Positions 7,251 through 14,635 of a DNA stretch of 27,812 nt are shown here, piece after piece. Position 1 is the first letter of the stretch. Each line of letters begins with the position of its first letter. The notes beneath the pieces were generated by a model. The model ran no database searches and was not told the origin of the DNA. It saw nothing but the letters and a program-made list of their open reading frames with translations. The stretch comes from CAYNEI01 sp964396185 (lineage in GTDB: Archaea > Thermoplasmatota > SW-10-69-26): positions 1 to 27,812 of the forward strand of contig CAYNEI010000032.1 in NCBI GenBank assembly GCA_964396185.1. Reading direction: 5' to 3'. The position numbers and the translations under genes were made by a program.

Positions 7251-7294
7251 AAAGAAAAAGCTGGTTGCCGTGACACCAAAACCTTATCTGCGAG

Positions 7295-9613
7295 ATGCCG
7301 ATGCTCCTTTCGGGTGGCCTAAACTTGGCGTTCGTCACCGAGGCAGCACTCATCGCCCTGCGCGAGGGTCTTGAAGCGCTGCTCATCACCGGCATCCTGC
7401 TCGGCCTGGTCACGCGGCTGGGCCGCCCGGACGCGCGCAAGCACGTCTGGGCCGGCTTCGTGGCGGCCGTGGCTGCCAGCATCGTCGCAGGTGTGCTCAT
7501 CCACCGCTACCTCCTGCGGGCCTTCGAGGCCAACGGCTATGGCGCCGCCTTCGAGCTCGGGGCAGCCTTGCTCGCCGTGGCCACCCTGACCTACATGGTC
7601 TTCTGGATGTGGAGCCACACGACCCAGGTCCTCAAGCAGGCCAAGGACAAGGTCCGGGACGCCCTCACGGCTGGCAGCTTGGTCACCATCGTCTTCATCA
7701 CGTTCATCAGCACCGTGCGCGAGGGCCTGGAGACGGTGCTCTTCTACAGCGCGCTCAGCTCGCAAGCCAGCGCGGTCGACATCCTCTGGAGCGGTGGCAT
7801 CGGCTTCCTGGTCAGCGCGGCCCTCGTCTACGCCATCCTACGCGGTGCTCGGCGCATCGGTTTGAAGCGCTTCTTCACCGCCACCGGGGTCTTCCTCATC
7901 ATCGTGGCCGCCATGCTGCTCACCCACGTCGCAGGTGCGATGACCGAGCTCGGCTGGATCGAGCCCCAGAGAGCCATCTGGGACACCAGCGCGCTCGTCG
8001 CTGACGACAGCGCCGCCGGGCGCCTGCTCCACGCGACCCTCGGCTACACCGCCACCCCCACGTTGCTGCAGGCCGGCCTCTACTTCGGCTACCTCTTCCT
8101 GGCCGGCGGCGCCTACCTCTGGATCAACGGCTTCTTCCACCGGGCCACCACCCAGGGCCGCGAGCTCGTCACCGGACGCCTGGCCACCGCGCTGCTCGCG
8201 GTGCTCCTTGTCACCAGCCTGGTCGGCGTCGCCGGGGCCAACCCAACCGACACGCTCGTCACGGGCCACAGCCACACCGCTGAGGCCCACGGCGATGACC
8301 GCGACCATGGCCTCGCCTTCCCGGATCTTCCGGAGGACGCCCGCATCGGCGTGATGCTGCGCAACCACGGTGAGCCGGTCCATTACAACGAGACCACCTA
8401 CCAGAGCTTCGCGGACTTCACCCGACGCCTCTTGATCATGTTCGGGTTCGAGGCGCTGCTGGACGTCGACCAGGGCACGGTGCTGCTCGACCGCGACGAC
8501 CCCTTCGCCGACGAGCCCAGCCTGGACCCGGATCTCATGGACGCCTGGACCCACGATCACGCCGGTCCAGCGGTCTGGGTCGGTAGCCAGTTCTCAGAAA
8601 TCCAGGGCACCGAGCTCGTGGAGGGCAACTACATCGCACCCGGCGGGCCTGGCCTGGGCGAGCCGGACGTGCTCGAGGCCGCGGGCCTGAGCGCGTACCG
8701 CGCCTGGGTCCAGATGGAGCACTACAGTCCCATGCACTACGACAAGGCCGCCATCCTGGGCACCGTCGAGCAGGAGCTCGTGGAGGCCTACGGGGACCAG
8801 GTCGTCGTGGTCGAGGGCTACTCGATCCAGCCGCGCGTCAGCCCCGACGAGTCCTTCGAGGACGCCGCCCGAGCGCTGGCCGAGGCCGAGGTCGACCTCA
8901 TCGTCGACGCCTACACCAGCGCGATGCACAGCGACGTGATGAACCACTGCATGATGAAGCCCCGCTTCATGGAGGCCCTGGACAGCGCCGGCGTCCAAGC
9001 TCCGGTGGTCCACGCGGGCCCCAGCGGGCTCGATCCCGCCTTCGCCGAGGGGGTCGCCGACCACGTGGCCGAGCGCCTGGCCGCCTACCCGGCAGACGCT
9101 CGCATCTCTGTCCACCTCACCCACCACGGCATGACCCCGGGATCCCAGAGCTATTGCGAGGATCGAGAGGACCCGTACAACACCCAGACCGGCATCCTGT
9201 TCGAGCAGGCCCAGGCCGCGGTTGCGAACCGGTCCATCGACCGGGACGTCCAGGTGCTCCAGGTCTACGGCCAGGGCGCCGGCGAGGAGGATGACGGGGT
9301 GCTCTCCCCCACCGAGGCCCTCGAGCAAGCCCGCGACTGGGGTGCAACCCACGTGCTCGACATCCCGTACGAGTTGCCGGGCAACGGGTTCGACAACCTC
9401 GTCATCCACCGCCTCAACTACGAGCTCGACCCCGAGCAGGCCCCCCACTACGGGCCTGGCTACGAGACCGAGCTGACCCGCTACGGCATGGACGTGCGCA
9501 TCACGTCCAGCGCCTTCGCCGTCGAAGAGCGTGCCCGAGCCCAGCTCCATGTCATCCTGGACGCCCTCCAGGAGGGCCTCGATCATCTCGATGACACGGA
9601 GGGCGCGGCGTGA
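7295..9613 (+). CDS. FTR1-family iron permease fused to an exported ferrochelatase-like domain
   Basis: 772 residues, far longer than ordinary FTR1/EfeU permeases (about 280). Residues 10-315 hold seven or eight membrane helices with both iron-binding REGLE motifs (23-27 and 142-146). A positively charged loop (HRATTQGRELVTGR) before the last helix suggests that the remainder lies outside the cell. A His/Asp linker follows (HSHTAEAHGDDRDHG, 325-339). Residues 349-740 resemble class II chelatases: RIGVMLRNHGEPVHYNET (like GVLLLNLGTP), MEHYSPMHYDKA, then RISVHLTHHGMTPGSQ (like the SAHGLP active-site His) and THVLDIPYELPGNGFDNLVIHRL. The role is probably iron uptake with an outer metal or tetrapyrrole-handling domain. 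Two ATGs (7295, 7301) precede the permease; CTTATC at 7283 is too close to be their TATA box, so the exact start is uncertain. It overlaps the next gene by 4 bases (GTGA). Confidence 0.85.
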   Translation: MPMLLSGGLNLAFVTEAALIALREGLEALLITGILLGLVTRLGRPDARKHVWAGFVAAVAASIVAGVLIHRYLLRAFEANGYGAAFELGAALLAVATLTYMVFWMWSHTTQVLKQAKDKVRDALTAGSLVTIVFITFISTVREGLETVLFYSALSSQASAVDILWSGGIGFLVSAALVYAILRGARRIGLKRFFTATGVFLIIVAAMLLTHVAGAMTELGWIEPQRAIWDTSALVADDSAAGRLLHATLGYTATPTLLQAGLYFGYLFLAGGAYLWINGFFHRATTQGRELVTGRLATALLAVLLVTSLVGVAGANPTDTLVTGHSHTAEAHGDDRDHGLAFPDLPEDARIGVMLRNHGEPVHYNETTYQSFADFTRRLLIMFGFEALLDVDQGTVLLDRDDPFADEPSLDPDLMDAWTHDHAGPAVWVGSQFSEIQGTELVEGNYIAPGGPGLGEPDVLEAAGLSAYRAWVQMEHYSPMHYDKAAILGTVEQELVEAYGDQVVVVEGYSIQPRVSPDESFEDAARALAEAEVDLIVDAYTSAMHSDVMNHCMMKPRFMEALDSAGVQAPVVHAGPSGLDPAFAEGVADHVAERLAAYPADARISVHLTHHGMTPGSQSYCEDREDPYNTQTGILFEQAQAAVANRSIDRDVQVLQVYGQGAGEEDDGVLSPTEALEQARDWGATHVLDIPYELPGNGFDNLVIHRLNYELDPEQAPHYGPGYETELTRYGMDVRITSSAFAVEERARAQLHVILDALQEGLDHLDDTEGAA

Positions 9614-10545
9614 ACCGCACGCCCCCCCTTCTCCTCGCATTGGGCCTGCTCACCGCGACCCTCGCGTTCAGCGGCTGCATCGGCACCGACGACCCCGGCC
9701 CGGCGCCGCGCTCTCTCAACGAGACCGAAGTGCGACCCGAGACCACGTCTGGGGCTCCCGTGCTCGAGCTCCTCGTCGTCGACGTGATCCAGAACCCCGT
9801 GCCCGAGGCCGAGGTCACCCTGGCCACGCGGGACGGCTCGTTGACCGGGGAGCCCGATGAGACCGGCCTGGCCCGCTTCGCCGAGCTTGCCCCCGGCCCG
9901 GCCACCGTGGACGTGCGCGCCCCCGGCTTCTTGGACCAGCGCGTCGAGCTCGAGCTGCCCACCAACGGCACCGTCGAGCAGACCGTCACCCTCACGCCCG
10001 AGCAGGAGGCGGGCACGTTCATCGAGCAGTTCGAGTTCCACGGCTTCTTCGAGTGCTCTGCCACCTGGCTCATCGTGGCCGGGGACTGCCTCGTCATCGT
10101 GCGCGCTGCAGCAGAGCAGGCCGGCGTGCCCCTGGGCGAGAACGCCACGAACGAGCGCTTCGCCTTCCCCTTCGATCTCGATCCGGGCTGGGAGCGCGCC
10201 TGGATCAACCTGACCTGGGAGGATCCTGAGGCCAACCTGGGCTCCATGATGCGCGTGAACCTGGAGCCCCTGGATAAGAACAACACCGAGGGCCACTCGG
10301 TGCGCTACGCCCGCGCCGAGGGCGCCTCGCCGGTCCACCTCGTTGTGGACGCCGGGGAGCTCCACGAGACCGCCAGCGACGAGGAGCTCGTCCCACCCCC
10401 CGAGGGTGCCGGGGTGCAGGCGCGTGTCTTCCACCTGGGCCTCGAGGAGACCCACCGGCCTGGCGGCACCCAGTTCCTTGGCGTGGGTGCCAGCATCCAG
10501 CAGGAGTTCACCGTGACCGTCGACGTGCTCTACGTCACGTCTTAG
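9610..10545 (+). CDS. Exported lipoprotein with carboxypeptidase-regulatory-like domain, partner of the FTR1 fusion
   Basis: 311 residues starting at GTG 9610, which overlaps the FTR1 stop in GTGA, so translation is coupled. The signal peptide ends in AFSGC (Cys23). Residues about 50-130 form one CarboxypepD_reg-like beta sandwich: LELLVVDVIQNPVPEAEVTLATRDG, ETGLARFAELAPGPATVDVRAPGFLDQRVELELP. The next 170 residues are a beta-rich domain I do not recognise, containing two Cys (FECSATWLIVAGDC) and ending VTVDVLYVTS. The context suggests it sits outside the membrane beside the iron permease and its chelatase-like domain, possibly as a binding or docking subunit. That role is inference from gene order only. 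A GC-rich hairpin follows the stop. Confidence 0.78.
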   Translation: MNRTPPLLLALGLLTATLAFSGCIGTDDPGPAPRSLNETEVRPETTSGAPVLELLVVDVIQNPVPEAEVTLATRDGSLTGEPDETGLARFAELAPGPATVDVRAPGFLDQRVELELPTNGTVEQTVTLTPEQEAGTFIEQFEFHGFFECSATWLIVAGDCLVIVRAAAEQAGVPLGENATNERFAFPFDLDPGWERAWINLTWEDPEANLGSMMRVNLEPLDKNNTEGHSVRYARAEGASPVHLVVDAGELHETASDEELVPPPEGAGVQARVFHLGLEETHRPGGTQFLGVGASIQQEFTVTVDVLYVTS

Positions 10546-10548
10546 CCG

Positions 10549-10567
10549 AGCGCGCCTGCGGCGCGCT
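10549..10567 (+). terminator. GC hairpin after the FTR1-lipoprotein operon
   Basis: AGCGCGCC-TGC-GGCGCGCT is a perfect 8-base-pair stem directly after the stop at 10545. No T tract follows, so it may protect the mRNA end or be another small palindromic repeat rather than a terminator. Confidence 0.4.
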
Positions 10568-10787
10568 GGGCGGTGGTCGGCCGAAGCCCTCACATAGATT
10601 CCAGGGGGGTCATCGTCATCGGTGGTGCACCCAGTTAGATGCACGTCCGATACAAAAAAAAAAGCATGTACAGCCGTGGGCGGCTCGATGGGTTGGGGGA
10701 TACGGCTTAGAACGCGTCCTTCAGCCCGCGCGCACCGAACGAATCTCAGTTCGGTGTCCCGCAAACGTTAAGGAGAGATAAAGCAAC
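10568..10787 (+). promoter_or_regulatory. Intergenic region and leader of the 10788-13049 gene pair
   Basis: The region contains a run of ten A (10654-10663), a weak TATA-like CTTAGA (10706-10711) and a perfect hairpin CACCGAAC-GAATCTCA-GTTCGGTG (10733-10756). A Shine-Dalgarno-like AAGGAGAG lies at 10770-10777, about 10 bases before ATG 10788. If the TATA call is right, the transcript would begin at the hairpin. This leadered layout differs from the leaderless genes around it. Confidence 0.4.
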
Positions 10788-11600
10788 ATGGAAACCAATC
10801 GAGGCTGGATCATGGCAGGCTTGGCGCTGTTGATGACCATCGCACCCGCGGGCAGCGCGATCACCATCGTGAACGAGGACGAGGCACACGTCGAGTGCAT
10901 CCCGGGATGGGAAAGCATCGAAGACCCACCACCGATGCCACCCTACTCGTTCACAGCGACCGGGATCTGCACGAGCGAGCTGACCCCGCCTTCAGTTGGG
11001 CCAGTGGATGCCGAGTGCGTGACAGGTGATACGACCGGGTGCGTCACTGGTTTGATCACGTTCATGGCGTCCGATGACAACTTCGACGGAGGCGCCGGGT
11101 GCGGGTTCACCCCGTTCAACTGCATCGAGGCCGATGCATCCGCACGAGGAGATCCACAGTTTTGCCACTCCGTCAAAGTCTGGGACAACAAGTACGATTG
11201 GGGTTTCCAAGCCCTGGACTGTCCGGTCTGGCTTGAGGCCTCAGCCACGGCTACAGGGTGGCTTGCCCCCGGCACTCTGACACTCGAGGATTTGGTGACA
11301 GGGGACTCCGAAACATGTGATTGGACGCTTGAGAACGGTTGCGAGGTCGACCTCCCCCGCCTCGAATTCATCGATATCGGGGAAAGGATCAATTTCGATG
11401 GATCTGGCGTGGATGACGAGGATACCGTAAGAGTGGTCTCGTGCTCTGAAACCGAGTGCATCATCGAGGCGTGTGAGCCGGGCAAGTACGACGTTGTCGG
11501 GGAGGACACCCTCGGGAACACGGTGACGGTTGAGCCAGATCTCTTCGTTGAGGGATGCTACCGGATGCAGGCGACGAGCGGTGGCATCACGTTCGAATAG
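10788..11600 (+). CDS. Cys-rich exported protein of unknown function
   Basis: 270 residues with an N-terminal signal sequence (GLALLMTIAPAGSA). The mature part is acidic and contains more than a dozen Cys, often spaced a few residues apart (GCGFTPFNC, VVSCSETECIIEACEPG), which suggests disulphide bonds outside the cell. There are no membrane segments after the signal and no anchor at the end. I do not recognise the family. The stop is 12 bases before the next gene, which has its own AGGAG site, so the two form an operon. Codon choice is more relaxed than in neighbouring genes (more A/T in third positions, for example GATACGACCGGGTGCGTCAC), hinting at a later arrival. ATG 10788 is supported by AAGGAGAG upstream. 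Confidence 0.7.
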   Translation: METNRGWIMAGLALLMTIAPAGSAITIVNEDEAHVECIPGWESIEDPPPMPPYSFTATGICTSELTPPSVGPVDAECVTGDTTGCVTGLITFMASDDNFDGGAGCGFTPFNCIEADASARGDPQFCHSVKVWDNKYDWGFQALDCPVWLEASATATGWLAPGTLTLEDLVTGDSETCDWTLENGCEVDLPRLEFIDIGERINFDGSGVDDEDTVRVVSCSETECIIEACEPGKYDVVGEDTLGNTVTVEPDLFVEGCYRMQATSGGITFE

Positions 11601-11612
11601 GAGAAGAAGACC

Positions 11613-13049
11613 ATGGCAGGAGCACAGCGCGTCGGGAACCAGCATCGAATACCCCGGACCGGCGCGTCCCTCCTGCTGGGTCTCTTGTTCCTCACGAGCA
11701 CCTTCGCGGTCTCCACCTCCGGCACGTCCACCCAGCCGGACACTTGGACGATCCCGCCTGTGCTCGTGGGGGATCAAGCGAAGTACAATTTCAGTAGCAT
11801 GGAGGAGACGTACACGGTGCTGGATGACACCCGGATGACCCGGGACACGTTCAGTCGCATGCGACAAGCAGCGGTCGTGGACGTGGCCGTAGCGGTTGAG
11901 GACTCCGAGGTCAACACCACGTGGACAGTTGATATCCCCACGGGCGTCTTCCTCTACCGGGAACTCAGCACCGATCAACCGGACGGGCGCACCGATTGGA
12001 GGCGTGGATATTCGCATGCGTCCACCTTCCACCTGGGTGGCGCGCCGATCCTCGCCGGCCGCACCCTGACACCGGGAGAGGAATTGGACGTGCCTCGGTG
12101 GACGAACTCCGGCACAGACGTGGGCACAGCACGGGTAGGGAGCCCGGAGATGGTGGGCACTCGCGAGCTCCTCCCGGTGACTTTCGAAGACGTGGGTGTG
12201 CGCCCGTACACGGTCTGGTTCGAGGAGGACAGCCCGTGGCCGGTGTCGATCGAAGGCGACACGTTCGAGGACGTTCGCGTATCGCATGCTCGTGGCGAGG
12301 GCCCGGTTGCATGGTCGGTGGTGGAGGATGCTTGGCCGCCGTGGGAGAAGAACCCACACATGGCCTTCCGCGATCCCCCAGCAGCGGGTCCGTTGGTGGA
12401 GGATGATCCCGGCAAGCATTACAACGTGCCGCACAAGCTCCATCAGGCCATCGCGTTCGCGGAGGAGAACGCCGAGGGTCTCGCCGCGTTCCGCGAGGAA
12501 CACGGCGAGGTCGCGGTCATGGAAACGGTAACACATTTCCCAGGGGATCAGGCCTCAAGTGCACCGGCGGGGGTGTTGGTGTTCAACCGGTCGGTGCAGG
12601 GGTTCGAGCTGCTCTACCAGGCGGTGGGCAGCACCGAGCGGTGGCTGGTCGAAGTAGCCGTGGAGGAGAGCTACGTGTTCGGGGTGGAGGTGCTCGAGGA
12701 GTGGCGGCTCGAGGAGGAAGCCCGCGAGCGCTGGCCGATCGACGAGAACTGGTTGTTCGGGCCCGGTACGCACGTGGAGTACTCCTCGTGGGCATCCAAT
12801 GCGTGGCCGGAGCTGGCGGAGTGGAAGCTCGACCGGTATAAGACGAGCCTGACGCTCGTCGGACACGGCAAGATCTCGTACAGTTACACGAACTCCGGGG
12901 ACTGCGAATCAGGAATCTGCTTCTCGCCGATCGCCACGGTCACGATGAACTCGTTCACAGGCTCGCTCGGCGGGATCAGCGGCGCCTCATGGTCCATGTT
13001 AGAAGCACTCGATGAGACGGGCCCTTGGACTGGCTTGGCCGAGGGTTGA
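11613..13049 (+). CDS. Exported protein of unknown function, second gene of a pair
   Basis: 478 residues. A signal segment follows a short basic start (GASLLLGLLFLTSTFAVSTSG). The mature part is beta-rich and acidic in its first half (WTVDIPTGVFLYREL, PYTVWFEEDSPWPVSIEGDTFEDV). A helical, Glu-rich stretch follows (AIAFAEENAEGLAAFREEHGEVAVM; EVLEEWRLEEEARERWP). It ends in a small Cys-containing, Ser/Gly-rich segment (TNSGDCESGICF, then FTGSLGGISGASWS) without a basic anchor. I do not recognise the family. The ATG has AGGAG about 9 bases upstream and lies 12 bases after the Cys-rich gene, so joint expression is likely. It converges on the ABC operon with 13 bases between stops. Confidence 0.72.
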   Translation: MAGAQRVGNQHRIPRTGASLLLGLLFLTSTFAVSTSGTSTQPDTWTIPPVLVGDQAKYNFSSMEETYTVLDDTRMTRDTFSRMRQAAVVDVAVAVEDSEVNTTWTVDIPTGVFLYRELSTDQPDGRTDWRRGYSHASTFHLGGAPILAGRTLTPGEELDVPRWTNSGTDVGTARVGSPEMVGTRELLPVTFEDVGVRPYTVWFEEDSPWPVSIEGDTFEDVRVSHARGEGPVAWSVVEDAWPPWEKNPHMAFRDPPAAGPLVEDDPGKHYNVPHKLHQAIAFAEENAEGLAAFREEHGEVAVMETVTHFPGDQASSAPAGVLVFNRSVQGFELLYQAVGSTERWLVEVAVEESYVFGVEVLEEWRLEEEARERWPIDENWLFGPGTHVEYSSWASNAWPELAEWKLDRYKTSLTLVGHGKISYSYTNSGDCESGICFSPIATVTMNSFTGSLGGISGASWSMLEALDETGPWTGLAEG

Positions 13050-13062
13050 CCCTGCACCCGGC

Positions 13063-13725
13063 TCACTCGTCCCTGTCCCCAGAGATCACCGGCCCCAGCT
13101 CGGTCCACGCCACCTCGATCCTTGCCCCGAAACACTGGCTCAGCGGCTCGGGCTGGAGCACCTCCTCCGGCGGCCCGTCGGCCACGATGGTTCGATCCAG
13201 GAGCAGGACGCGGTCGGCTTGGGCGGCCACGGCGGGGTCGTGGGTCGTGAACAGGACCCCATCCTGGCTGGCCCGGGTGGCCAGCAGGGGCGTGAGGCGG
13301 CTGACATGCGGGGGGTCCAGGTGGCCGAAGGGCTCGTCCAGGAGCAGCATCTCGCCTTGTCGGGCGAGCGCTCCGGCCAGGGCGATGAGCATGCGCTCGC
13401 CGCTGGAGCCGTGGGCAAGGGATGTGGGTCCGGTGTAGCCGACGCGCTCGAGCCACGCATCCGGCTCGCGGGCGCCGTGGCTGGCCACCACGTCGCGGGC
13501 CTGAACGAGCACGCGGTTCGGGGGCTCGGCGGCCACCAGCCAGCACCCTGGCACCTCCAGGGTCCCCTGGAAGGGCAGCCGGCCAGCCAGGGTCTCAAGT
13601 AGGGTGGTCTTGCCGGCCCCGTTCGGGCCCATGAGGGCCACGAGCTCTGAGCCGAGCTCCAGGTGATCGATCTCCACCACGGGGCGCCCCCCGCGCTGGA
13701 CGGTGAGGCCCTCACAGCGGATCAT
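13063..13725 (-). CDS. ABC transporter ATP-binding protein (FecE/BtuD/HmuV class)
   Basis: 220 residues. Walker A GPNGAGKT (33-40), a Q-loop candidate around VLVQARDVV, signature GSSGERMLIALAGAL (SSGE in place of LSGG, 107-110), Walker B MLLLDEP (126-132) and the switch His in FTTHD (His162) are all present. It is slightly shorter than typical BtuD/HmuV proteins (about 250). ATG 13725 lies inside the last codons of the permease gene (14-base overlap) and matches the usual MIxxxgLtv start of ABC ATPases. It energises import through the permease encoded just upstream and is the last gene of the four-gene operon. Confidence 0.9.
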   Translation of the reverse strand: MIRCEGLTVQRGGRPVVEIDHLELGSELVALMGPNGAGKTTLLETLAGRLPFQGTLEVPGCWLVAAEPPNRVLVQARDVVASHGAREPDAWLERVGYTGPTSLAHGSSGERMLIALAGALARQGEMLLLDEPFGHLDPPHVSRLTPLLATRASQDGVLFTTHDPAVAAQADRVLLLDRTIVADGPPEEVLQPEPLSQCFGARIEVAWTELGPVISGDRDE

Positions 13726-14635
13726 GGGGCACCACCCTCCACGCCAGAAGCACGCTGGCCAGCACCGCCGCCAGGACCCCCACGGGCAGGGCACCGGGCC
13801 ACGCCAGGGCCTGGGCGGTCCCGTCCAGGATCAAGAGCACCGTGATGCCAGCCAGCATGGCGCCCGGTACGAAGGCCAGCGGGTGCTCGCCGGTGACCCG
13901 GCGCACGGCCCGCGTGGCTAGCAGCCCGAGCCCGGGCACCACGCCAGCCACGAGCACGGCTCCCGCGGCACCCAGGGCCACCGAGCCATCCACAGCGTGG
14001 CCCGGCGGGGTCAGGCCCGTGCGGGCGAGCACCAGCTCGCGGTGGCGGGCCAGGGCAAGCATCGCGCCGGAGAGCACCAAGCCAGCGCCCCAGGCGATCC
14101 GTGTCCACCCCGCTTGTCCCAGTTGGCCGCCGAGGCTGGCGTTGAGGAAGGCTGTCGCGGTGGTGGGCGTCAGGCCAGGGCCGAGGAAGAGGCCCAGGGC
14201 AGCCAGGCTCACGACCAAGCCAGCCACGGCCACGCCTCGTGCGAGCACTCCGCTCAACCCGCCGGTTCCGCGGCCGGTCAGGCGAGCCACGAGCCAGGCC
14301 AGCGCGACGGCAGCGAGCGCCTTGGCCCAGAGGGGGATCGGGAGGAGCAGGGCCGGGAGGGCTCCCCAGGCGGGGCCGGCCAGGGTGGCGTCCACGCTGG
14401 CTTCCCGGGCACGCGCTTGGGAGCCCACAGCGGCCAGCGCGAAGCCAGCACCAGCCACCGCGCCGGCTGCAGCGAGCGTCTCGCGCAGGTCCAGGATGGC
14501 GGCATCCGCCGTGCTCGGGGGGATGGCCAGGGGTCGAGGCGAGAGCCAGATGCGCAGCGCGATGGCGACCACCGTCAACGCGGCCAGCGCAGCCAGTGGC
14601 GCAAGCACCGGGAGGCGGCGTTCGTCACGGCTCAC
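13712..14635 (-). CDS. ABC transporter permease, FecCD/BtuC family
   Basis: 307 residues with eight to ten predicted membrane helices. It matches FecCD-type permeases: an early AGAGFALAAVGSQARAREASVDATLAGPAWGAL (compare 'aGallQ..tRNPLAdP..lGvs.GA'), and the C-terminal GLGLLATRAVRRVTGEHPLAFVPGAMLAG followed by LPVGVLAAVLASVLLAWRV (compare 'vGLivPHlvR...g.dhr...p.s...Ga' and 'lPvGvvtaliGaPfFl'). It is shorter than BtuC (about 325) and the NPLA element is degenerate. The gene overlaps the upstream propeller gene by 11 bases and the ATPase gene by 14, a tightly coupled operon. The substrate is a metal chelate (cobalamin, heme or siderophore); which one is not decided. Confidence 0.88.
   Translation of the reverse strand: MSRDERRLPVLAPLAALAALTVVAIALRIWLSPRPLAIPPSTADAAILDLRETLAAAGAVAGAGFALAAVGSQARAREASVDATLAGPAWGALPALLLPIPLWAKALAAVALAWLVARLTGRGTGGLSGVLARGVAVAGLVVSLAALGLFLGPGLTPTTATAFLNASLGGQLGQAGWTRIAWGAGLVLSGAMLALARHRELVLARTGLTPPGHAVDGSVALGAAGAVLVAGVVPGLGLLATRAVRRVTGEHPLAFVPGAMLAGITVLLILDGTAQALAWPGALPVGVLAAVLASVLLAWRVVPHDPL

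Noticed and set aside
10654..10663. A10 tract as transposon end or poly(A) signature
   Set aside because: No inverted repeats, target duplications or transposase are adjacent; a simple homopolymer in a promoter region explains it.
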